Positions 1-5,490 of a DNA stretch of 5,490 nt are shown in pieces. Source of the DNA: an uncultured Clostridia bacterium. GTDB lineage: Bacteria > Bacillota > Clostridia > Peptostreptococcales > Anaerovoracaceae. The stretch covers positions 1 to 5,490 of the forward strand of contig CAKQVC010000160.1 in NCBI GenBank assembly GCA_934277655.1. The letters run 5' to 3'. The notes below the pieces were generated by a model, which saw only the letters and a list, made by a program, of their open reading frames with translations, made no database searches and was not told where the DNA came from. Every line of letters begins with the position of its first letter. Positions within the stretch are counted from its first letter, which is position 1. Both the position numbers and the translations under genes were made by a program.

Positions 1-768
1 GCCATACTGCTGATTTAAGCCAATTCCAAATCTATCATAAAATTTGTGTGCCGTTTTTGCAGTAAGCTTTTCCCCGGAAGAAATCACATAGCGAAGCGCT
101 TCCGAAAGCTGGTATTTTTTATCTGTATCTGCCATTTGTTCTATGAAAAATGGGACTCCATACAAACAGGTCACTTTCTGCTCCCGGCATATTTCAATTA
201 CATTTCTTGGCAGTAGCACATCGGGCTGCACAAGTGTAGCATTTGTATAAATGCTTCCAAGCATCGGACACAGAAACGCATATGCATGATAAAATGGTGC
301 TATCGACATAATCACATCTTTTTCCGTTAACTGCAGTCGTTTGCAGTATCTGCTTACTTCCAAATCTAATTGTTCTTTTGTTCTGAGAATGAACTTAGGA
401 TTTCCGCTCGTAGCAGACGTCATATGAATCACCGAACCCGGTTTTACATTTAGATGCGGACCGGTTTTCCGGCTTAGTTTTTCTATACGGATGGTTTCCT
501 GTTCGTCCAGCTTAAGCAGATAACTTACATCTGCATATTCCATAAAACGACTATTCTCTACCGGATAGTCCGGTGCTACAAAAAAAGGAATCAGTCCCAA
601 TTCCTGACAACACATCCACTGTGCGATAATTCCATACTGTGTTTTCGCTTTGCAAACCAGAATATCGCCCTCTTGTAAGGCTATTTCCTGCAATTTTTTC
701 CGCATCTTATCAATAAGTGCTCTCTGCTCTTCTTCGGTTACTCTCCTAGCTCCAATAAATAAATTCAT
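1..768 (-). CDS. Stand-alone acyl/aryl-acid adenylating enzyme (AMP-binding superfamily), N-terminal part, runs off left edge
   Basis: 256 codons are open from ATG at 768 to the window edge; the C-terminal half is missing. Adenylate-forming enzymes convert a carboxylic acid and ATP to an acyl-AMP and pass the acyl group to a thiol, here probably the carrier protein two genes upstream. Visible core motifs are an A3-like P-loop, TSATSGNPKF, at residues 117-126, followed by ILRT, which recalls the PKLIPRT stretch of EntE/DhbE-type aryl-acid ligases; an A4-like PFYHAYAF at 158-165; ISSGEKL at 229-235; and the start of A5, NQQYG, at 252-256. The position where amino-acid-activating domains carry Asp (Asn in DhbE) appears to be Ala162, so a non-amino-acid substrate is likely by inference. 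The protein begins close to the usual 'LTYxEL' region and so lacks about 40-50 N-terminal residues found in longer relatives. The gap from the radical SAM stop codon is 14 nt. The superfamily is certain; the substrate is unknown. Confidence 0.9.
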   Translation of the reverse strand, partial: MNLFIGARRVTEEEQRALIDKMRKKLQEIALQEGDILVCKAKTQYGIIAQWMCCQELGLIPFFVAPDYPVENSRFMEYADVSYLLKLDEQETIRIEKLSRKTGPHLNVKPGSVIHMTSATSGNPKFILRTKEQLDLEVSRYCKRLQLTEKDVIMSIAPFYHAYAFLCPMLGSIYTNATLVQPDVLLPRNVIEICREQKVTCLYGVPFFIEQMADTDKKYQLSEALRYVISSGEKLTAKTAHKFYDRFGIGLNQQYG

Positions 769-777
769 AGCTGCATG

Positions 778-784
778 CCTTTCT
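778..784 (-). promoter_or_regulatory. Ribosome binding site of the adenylating-enzyme gene
   Basis: On the minus strand AGAAAGG precedes ATG(768) by 9 nt and overlaps the end of the radical SAM gene, including its TAG stop. It supports this start for a gene that is open at the other end, and it fits translation from the shared operon mRNA. Confidence 0.6.
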
Positions 785-2087
785 ATTCTGCTACATAAAT
801 TGTCATATCTTCTCTTATGCTTTTCTTTTCTTCCTCTTCCAATAAAAACCAGTACAAATTGTCAATGTAATAGGTTCCTTTTTCTGTTAAATAGTAGGCG
901 TACTCATCTTCCCGTATATATCCTTCCGCCATCAAGGTGTCAAATTTTTCCTGAAACCTACGGTTGACCGCAGGCTTAGCCAACAACTGCTTATTGAGCA
1001 CTAAGACCTTGGGAAATCCCACAATTTCTTTATTTTCAATCTGCTCCTGTGTTAATTTTTTTACCTGGCTATAGCAGGGTGTTTCCTGTGACATATAAAC
1101 AGAATAAGAACCATTTCTATATTTGTACCCCCTAAGAGAACCAAACGCTCCAGACCCCATGGCAATGCAATCCGGCATCTTATCTATTCCTCCATAATAA
1201 GAGGTTTCCAATATAATCTTTCCCTGCTTGGTAAAACCGGAATAGGTGGTCTGTTTATAACTGGCCTCTTTGAGCATTTTGGTAGACACTTTAATCATTT
1301 CAATAATTTCAGCATCGGAAGGAAGTCTTAGATTTCTTTTTTTCACGATATACTCTAACTGATTTTTAAACGGATACATCTGTCCCAACTCAATGCCATC
1401 TAAGCCCTGATTAATTGCTGTCTGAATATCCTTTATCAAAATCTCATAGAGGCTTTCATCAAAAAACTGCGGGTATCCGTAGAGAATATCTGCGTACATG
1501 ATGATTTTATTTTTTTTGAGTATGTCAATTGTATGAAAAACATCTTCCAGCGTCGCCTTCATTTGAAGTTCTTCTCGTATTCTAGCGTCAAACGACTGTA
1601 TTCCAAAGCTTACACGTGTCAGATTATTATCCTTAATAAACGCAATCATGTCTTCTCTTGGAAGTGTTGTCGCCGAACCTTCCATATCAATGGAAACCTC
1701 ACTTGAAAGCTGAAAAGAAATTTTGATCTCATCCAATATTTTTTGTAATAAATGTGCCGGAAGCAGGGCAGGTGTTCCCCCACCAAAATGAATGCTTTGA
1801 ATTGTATATTTTGTTCCAATCAGCTCGGCGTAGTAATGCATTTCTTCTAACAGCTTTTTGACATAGGCATCCATTTCTGCCAAATCATACTCCTTGTCAA
1901 ATCCGCAAAAAGCACATTTGGAATTGCAGAAAGGCACATGCACATATATGGTAGCCATCTGATTTGAATCTGCCTGCAAAAGTGTCTGATAAAATTCCCC
2001 CTCTATTTTTTCTCCCGAACGATTTTTCAGCAGATTCATGTTAGGATAATAATACTGATGAGGCAGTAGGATTCGTTTCACTTCCAT
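783..2087 (-). CDS. HemN/HemW-like radical SAM enzyme, probable tailoring enzyme
   Basis: The 434-residue protein has the architecture of the coproporphyrinogen III oxidase-like radical SAM group. YVHVPFC is followed by the 4Fe-4S ligands Cys54, Cys58 and Cys61 (Cx3Cx2C, then Gly-Phe). The SAM-binding GGGTP is at 102-106, SFGIQSFD at 160-167 and YADILYGYP at 198-206. The late GSGAFGSLRGYKYRN is at 311-325, and a HemN_C-type winged helix (YLTEKGTYYIDN) is near 399-410. Members of this family include HemN, the heme chaperone HemW, heme-degrading HutW/ChuW and class C radical SAM methyltransferases such as NosN and Jaw5. Neighbours point to natural-product tailoring rather than heme metabolism, which is an inference. 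By hand alignment the Arg that binds SAM in HemN falls on Met176, next to Lys177. The start at 2087 is chosen for its strong ribosome binding site; an ATG at 2039, 1 nt past the carrier-gene stop, is the alternative. The family is sure; the reaction is not. Confidence 0.9.
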   Translation of the reverse strand: MEVKRILLPHQYYYPNMNLLKNRSGEKIEGEFYQTLLQADSNQMATIYVHVPFCNSKCAFCGFDKEYDLAEMDAYVKKLLEEMHYYAELIGTKYTIQSIHFGGGTPALLPAHLLQKILDEIKISFQLSSEVSIDMEGSATTLPREDMIAFIKDNNLTRVSFGIQSFDARIREELQMKATLEDVFHTIDILKKNKIIMYADILYGYPQFFDESLYEILIKDIQTAINQGLDGIELGQMYPFKNQLEYIVKKRNLRLPSDAEIIEMIKVSTKMLKEASYKQTTYSGFTKQGKIILETSYYGGIDKMPDCIAMGSGAFGSLRGYKYRNGSYSVYMSQETPCYSQVKKLTQEQIENKEIVGFPKVLVLNKQLLAKPAVNRRFQEKFDTLMAEGYIREDEYAYYLTEKGTYYIDNLYWFLLEEEEKKSIREDMTIYVAE

Positions 2088-2367
2088 CGTTTACATCTCC
2101 CTTCATAGTCTGTAGGATTAAATCAATAAAGGTGTCCAGCTTCTGATCATTCAGTTGTGCCAACTGTTCTGTTGGAATTTCAATTTTAAATTTCTTCTCT
2201 GTTAATACAATTAATTCAATAATTCTCAGGGAATCAATCTGTTCAAAGAACGCCTCCTCCACTTCTCCCATTTCTTCTTTTTCATATGACTTCATGATTC
2301 CTTTTATTATTTTCTTTACTTCTTTTTCAACTGCACTTCTTTTCGTCTGTTTCTCCCCAAATAACAT
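2041..2367 (-). CDS. Discrete acyl/peptidyl carrier protein
   Basis: This 108-residue acidic helical protein carries the 4'-phosphopantetheine attachment motif. FFEQIDSLRIIELIVLTEKKF (residues 40-60) contains Asp45-Ser46-Leu47, and Ser46 is the predicted modified residue. It is followed by the usual 'F-x-I-x-I-P' (60-65) and a last helix around 77-88. Carrier proteins hold acyl groups as thioesters and shuttle them between enzymes in the cytosol. The protein is longer than the usual 75-90 residues because of a basic N-terminal stretch (about 20 residues) and a polar tail of about 18 residues after the last helix; the tail lies in the segment shared with the radical SAM gene. The gene starts 21 nt after the thioesterase stop. 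Its position between thioesterase, radical SAM enzyme and adenylating enzyme suggests it carries the substrate for all three. It does not look like housekeeping AcpP, nor like DltC, since DltB and DltD are absent here. Confidence 0.92.
   Translation of the reverse strand: MLFGEKQTKRSAVEKEVKKIIKGIMKSYEKEEMGEVEEAFFEQIDSLRIIELIVLTEKKFKIEIPTEQLAQLNDQKLDTFIDLILQTMKGDVNDGSETNPTASSVLLS
2097..2103 (-). promoter_or_regulatory. Ribosome binding site deciding the radical SAM start, inside the carrier-protein gene
   Basis: Minus-strand AAGGGAG lies 9 nt before ATG(2087). The alternative ATG(2039) has only AT-rich sequence before it. This supports the upstream start and therefore a 47-nt overlap with the carrier-protein reading frame. 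Confidence 0.7.
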
Positions 2368-2376
2368 TTGGCCAAT

Positions 2377-2384
2377 CTTCCTTT
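2377..2384 (-). promoter_or_regulatory. Ribosome binding site of the carrier-protein gene
   Basis: Minus-strand AAAGGAAG lies 9 nt before ATG(2367). The same octamer and spacing precede the permease gene. It sits in the 21-nt gap after the thioesterase gene and supports the long N-terminus of the carrier protein. Confidence 0.65.
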
Positions 2385-2388
2385 CTTT

Positions 2389-3240
2389 CTATTCTTCTTG
2401 TAGTCCGGCAATTGACTCACGCAACACCGGCACAAAATCCGTATCCTCGTCAAACAGCATCAAATGTCCACCATTTACTTCCTTTAACTGAAACTCTCCG
2501 TCACAGAATTGCTTCCATCCGTACATATGCTCGCTGGTCACAACATTATCTTTCTTTCCATGTATCGCAATTACCGGAACTCGGACCGGAATACTGTCTC
2601 TTTCCCCATTATATCCATACATAACGCGCCCGTCTGCTCTCATGATGCGCAGCACCGTCTGACAATTTGCGGCTTTCCTGTATTTTGGAAATAAAAATGC
2701 CAAAATCAGCTGCAGTAAATTCATGCTTCGCAACTCTTTTGCCACATCCGGATTTACAATCTCAAGCATTGTCTTTAATACATCCATTTCATCATCTGAC
2801 GCAGCAAATGGATTAAAAGAAAAAATACCCAATAACGCCTTTACAATTTTCAAATTGGTCATTTCGAATAATCGTTCTGCCTTGGAATGTTCTCCCGGCG
2901 GAAGAGACGATATTAAAATCATACCTTTGGGCATATGTTCACTTTTTTCTCTGACTAACTGTTCATAAATACTATAGGATACGATTGCCCCATAACAAAA
3001 TCCCAGCAAAATGTAGTTCTCGTCCCCAACTAATTTCATAAGACGTATCTTCATATCCTCTGTCAGTTCTTCCATCGTCGACGGGCTTTCATCTTTAAAT
3101 CGCAACCCTCTTCCCGGCAGCTCTAACTGGACTATTTCTATTCTGTCATCAAAAAGGTTTTTCCATCTTCCATACATCAACGCGGAACCGCCTGCATAGG
3201 GAAGACACACCACCTTCATTTTCTTATTTCTTTTTTCCAC
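2389..3240 (-). CDS. Type II thioesterase-like alpha/beta hydrolase with Cys at the nucleophile position
   Basis: The 283-residue protein belongs to the GrsT/RifR-type stand-alone thioesterase family, which usually hydrolyses wrong or stalled acyl groups from carrier proteins. Visible features are the N-terminal CLPYAGGSALMYGRW (residues 12-26), LELPGRGLRF (39-48), the nucleophile elbow GFCYG (80-84), a helical lid region roughly at 115-195, HGKKDNVV (227-234) and GGHLMLF (257-263). The predicted triad is Cys82-Asp231-His259; the usual GHSxG elbow has become GFCYG, with codon TGT at 2997-2995. A Cys nucleophile may favour acyl transfer over hydrolysis, by inference. The start is GTG at 3240, 2 nt after the permease stop and behind a strong purine-rich site. 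ATG at 3219 (residue 8) aligns better with the usual family N-terminus but has no good ribosome binding site. Length is slightly above the family's usual 230-260. Confidence 0.93.
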   Translation of the reverse strand: MEKRNKKMKVVCLPYAGGSALMYGRWKNLFDDRIEIVQLELPGRGLRFKDESPSTMEELTEDMKIRLMKLVGDENYILLGFCYGAIVSYSIYEQLVREKSEHMPKGMILISSLPPGEHSKAERLFEMTNLKIVKALLGIFSFNPFAASDDEMDVLKTMLEIVNPDVAKELRSMNLLQLILAFLFPKYRKAANCQTVLRIMRADGRVMYGYNGERDSIPVRVPVIAIHGKKDNVVTSEHMYGWKQFCDGEFQLKEVNGGHLMLFDEDTDFVPVLRESIAGLQEE

Positions 3241-3242
3241 CC

Positions 3243-5471
3243 TTACTCCCTCTCCTTTAATATATAAGTGAATTCAATTTTTCTGACCTGACGTTTTAGA
3301 TACATATAAATTCCCCCATATCCAACAAACATAAAGCATGCCAAAATCAAATATTCGGTCATTCCAATATACGGAGAAATATAAAAGCTATAGCCCGCTG
3401 TCAAATACGGAAAGATTCCCTGCAATACCAGCGTTCCAAGCGGCAGCGAAAGAAGGATTGCAAACAGGACAACAAAGCTCTCTCCTCCCAGATAAATCCG
3501 GTTTACTTCTTTCACACGGTATCCCAGGATTTCAAGCAGAGAAATATTATATTTTGCCTTATCCATCATAAATTTCACCATCAGATAGATTACCATAATA
3601 TAAATAACAACGGCGGATCCAAGCAATGCTATTATAATCAGCATCAAAGAATCCAGCATACTTTGGGCCGCTTCCTCATATTCGCTGCTGTTTGTCGTAG
3701 AAAATGCTCCCACCTCATTCCCATCCAGCTTTTCTTTGCTTACCAATGCATTGTAGTATGTCTCGTCCATGTCGAACATCTCATTTGCTGTATTTCGGGA
3801 CATAAAAATACTTAGTCCATTCGAATAAGTCACGATTGCCGTTACCTCAAGCTCATAGGTATTCGTCTTAGATGCATTCTTCACCTCAAGAAAATCTCCT
3901 ACCTCTAACCCGCACTTGGCAGCCAGTGATTCTGATATCACTGCCGGATAGTGATCCTCTTTTACCTCCGCGGATTCCACCTTCGGAAAATAGGCGCTGT
4001 CTTCTTCTATTCCGTACAGATTCAGTTTTAAATTCATCCCCGGTACAGAGCTTTTTCCTTTTACATTCTGCACAAGCAATTTTTCTGCTCCCTCAGGAAC
4101 TATTTGCCCGTCCGACACCATATAAAGATAGTCATAACTAACATCCGTCAACACATTTTCCCTGTAATTATCCACCGAACTGTAAATGGAATAGCCTAAC
4201 AGCAATAAAACGGTTGCAACAAATATTCCTCCCATCATAACCAGATTGCCTGAAATTTCTTTCACAAATTGTCGCATACGAAAAGCCGTAAGATAGGGTA
4301 CTGCATTCAAATTCAGTTTCACGTTTCTATTCTTTTGCGCGGGTCTTATGATTTTGTCCGGACAATCGGAGATTTTTTTGTTCAGCATCACAAATCCTAT
4401 GCTTCCCATAATAAGCGGAGGCACGATCACTGCAAATAAAATAATATACAATGACAGATGCGCTTCAAAATCCGGCATAGAATATAAATCCACACTATCC
4501 TGTGTCAACATTTTGGAAAAGACCGCCCTTCCACATGCAAGACTGCCTATCCCTCCCAAAAGCGCGATAATCATTGGCATCCCCGTATAATGCAATATCA
4601 ATTCTCTTCTTCGATAACCAAGTGCGCTTAATGTTCCGATATATTTTCGTTCTTCTTCCACTCTGTTTTTCTGAAATACGCCGATCACATACGCAATGAC
4701 AATAAGTAAAATCACAGCAAATACCATAGTTGCCCGCTTTACCATTGCACAGTCTTCTTTGTAAGTAATCATTCTGGGATCATACGCACTGTTTACAAAT
4801 TCTAACGGTACGTTCTCCTGCAAATTAGAAAAAAACTCCTCTGCATCCGCAATATCCCCGTTCTTCTTCACTTTAAAATTATACTGATATGTAGTTGTTC
4901 CCGCATGCTCGGTGACAAGTCGCTCCATCTCCTCTTCACTGACAACTGCAACACTAAAGCTCTCTGTGTGAGAAGACATATCCGTACTTTTTTTCAAGAC
5001 ATAAATGTAATCCGGCAATATTCCGATTCCACTTACTTCATATGTTGTATCACCAATCTTGATACTGTCACCGATTCCATATCCATGCTCCTCGCTATAG
5101 TGTTTCTCTAGAAATACCTCATCCGCCTCTTCCGGAAGTTTCCCATCTTCCACATAAGCCCGATTTATATTTGCTCTATCTGCAAACACTCTCAATGAGC
5201 CGTCTTTGGTATCGCAATCCAAATAAAATGCCGCTTCGATTTCAAGGGATTTTTCATCTTCAAGCGCCTGTTCATTGATCGGCAAAGCCATAACGGCATA
5301 ACCATCGGATGTATTTGCATTTTTCATCACCTCCTCAACCTTGGCTATCATACTGTCATCTCCGGCATTTCCGCCCAAGACCGTCCCCAAGCCGATGGAT
5401 AAAATAATAAAAATAGCCAGATAGATTCCGGGATTTCTTTTTAGTTCTCTGAAATATCTTTTATAGAGCAT
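3243..5471 (-). CDS. ABC transporter permease with two FtsX-like halves
   Basis: The 742-residue membrane protein is an FtsX/MacB-superfamily permease. About eight membrane segments are predicted by eye near residues 17-35, 249-266, 297-316, 341-363, 408-429, 608-632, 665-686 and 704-724. Each half has one segment, then a large extracytoplasmic domain (about 36-245 and 430-607), then three segments. Each half also has a cytoplasmic loop with a coupling-helix-like motif, LSALGYRRREL (281-291) and LEILGYRVKEV (646-656). Such permeases work with a separate ATPase of the LolD/MacB type and typically move hydrophobic molecules or peptides outward by mechanotransmission. No ATPase is in the window; it may lie just upstream, beyond the right edge. 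The ATG at 5471 follows AAAGGAAG with 9 nt spacing. The stop is 2 nt before the thioesterase GTG, so export or self-resistance for the product of this operon is the simplest role, by inference. Confidence 0.92.
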   Translation of the reverse strand: MLYKRYFRELKRNPGIYLAIFIILSIGLGTVLGGNAGDDSMIAKVEEVMKNANTSDGYAVMALPINEQALEDEKSLEIEAAFYLDCDTKDGSLRVFADRANINRAYVEDGKLPEEADEVFLEKHYSEEHGYGIGDSIKIGDTTYEVSGIGILPDYIYVLKKSTDMSSHTESFSVAVVSEEEMERLVTEHAGTTTYQYNFKVKKNGDIADAEEFFSNLQENVPLEFVNSAYDPRMITYKEDCAMVKRATMVFAVILLIVIAYVIGVFQKNRVEEERKYIGTLSALGYRRRELILHYTGMPMIIALLGGIGSLACGRAVFSKMLTQDSVDLYSMPDFEAHLSLYIILFAVIVPPLIMGSIGFVMLNKKISDCPDKIIRPAQKNRNVKLNLNAVPYLTAFRMRQFVKEISGNLVMMGGIFVATVLLLLGYSIYSSVDNYRENVLTDVSYDYLYMVSDGQIVPEGAEKLLVQNVKGKSSVPGMNLKLNLYGIEEDSAYFPKVESAEVKEDHYPAVISESLAAKCGLEVGDFLEVKNASKTNTYELEVTAIVTYSNGLSIFMSRNTANEMFDMDETYYNALVSKEKLDGNEVGAFSTTNSSEYEEAAQSMLDSLMLIIIALLGSAVVIYIMVIYLMVKFMMDKAKYNISLLEILGYRVKEVNRIYLGGESFVVLFAILLSLPLGTLVLQGIFPYLTAGYSFYISPYIGMTEYLILACFMFVGYGGIYMYLKRQVRKIEFTYILKERE
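3246..3258 (-). promoter_or_regulatory. Ribosome binding site of the thioesterase gene, inside the end of the permease gene
   Basis: The minus strand reads AAAGGAG then AGGGAG, ending 11 and 5 nt before GTG(3240). These bases also encode the last residues of the permease (K-E-R-E). The strength of the site is the reason to accept a GTG start over the internal ATG at 3219, and the arrangement suggests translational coupling of the two genes. Confidence 0.65.
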
Positions 5472-5480
5472 GAGTTCCCA

Positions 5481-5488
5481 CTTCCTTT
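5481..5488 (-). promoter_or_regulatory. Ribosome binding site of the permease gene
   Basis: Minus-strand AAAGGAAG lies 9 nt before ATG(5471). Only 19 nt of upstream sequence is available, so the operon promoter cannot be judged; it probably lies beyond the right edge. Confidence 0.65.
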
Positions 5489-5490
5489 GC

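Noticed and set aside
769..782. Possible terminator or regulatory gap between the radical SAM and adenylating-enzyme genes
   Set aside because: The gap is only 14 nt and is filled by the ribosome binding site and spacer; there is no room for a hairpin. The other junctions are equally tight.
650..967. Plus-strand open frame of 105 codons across the junction of the radical SAM and adenylating-enzyme genes
   Set aside because: It lies opposite two clearly coding genes, has Ser/Leu/Phe/Cys-rich composition typical of antisense frames, and shows no recognisable motif.
783..2087. Housekeeping HemW or coproporphyrinogen III dehydrogenase (HemN) as the name of the radical SAM gene
   Set aside because: The fold group fits, but there is no heme gene nearby, the neighbours handle carrier-bound acyl groups, and some SAM-contact residues look changed. 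A specific symbol would be misleading.
2037..2087. Frameshift or assembly error joining the carrier and radical SAM genes
   Set aside because: Both frames are intact with their own ribosome binding sites and full family features, so a natural overlap is simpler than an error.
1..2367. A dlt operon (DltA ligase and DltC carrier) for D-alanylation of teichoic acid
   Set aside because: DltB and DltD are absent, the ligase lacks the residue expected for binding an amino group, and a radical SAM gene lies between ligase and carrier.
2294..5111. Several short plus-strand open frames opposite the carrier, thioesterase and permease genes
   Set aside because: All are antisense shadows of strongly supported minus-strand genes; no family features or convincing ribosome binding sites were seen.

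Overview
The window is one tightly packed minus-strand operon, read from right to left, from what looks like a low-GC Gram-positive anaerobe. A Clostridia or Lachnospiraceae-type host is inferred from AT-rich codon use, strong purine-rich ribosome binding sites, an FtsX-type permease and an oxygen-sensitive radical SAM enzyme; no taxonomic marker is present. No intergenic gap exceeds 21 nt. No internal promoter, terminator, RNA gene, repeat or mobile element was recognised.

In transcription order the genes are: (1) a 742-residue ABC transporter permease with two FtsX-type halves (5471-3243); (2) a stand-alone type II thioesterase-like alpha/beta hydrolase with Cys at the nucleophile position (3240-2389); (3) a discrete acyl carrier protein (2367-2041); (4) a HemN/HemW-like radical SAM protein that overlaps the carrier gene by 47 nt (2087-783); (5) the N-terminal 256 residues of a stand-alone acyl/aryl-acid adenylating enzyme, which runs off the left edge (768-1).

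Together they look like the middle of a small-molecule biosynthesis and export locus. The adenylating enzyme would activate a carboxylic acid and load it on the carrier protein. The radical SAM enzyme could modify the tethered acyl group, for example by methylation or C-C bond chemistry. The thioesterase would edit, release or transfer the acyl group, and the ABC permease would export the product or give self-resistance. No ketosynthase, condensation domain or precursor peptide is visible, so the scaffold is unknown. The set of adenylating enzyme, discrete carrier, alpha/beta hydrolase and HemN-like radical SAM protein parallels the NosI/NosJ/NosK/NosN side-ring module of nosiheptide. That parallel is an inference from gene content, not shown homology.
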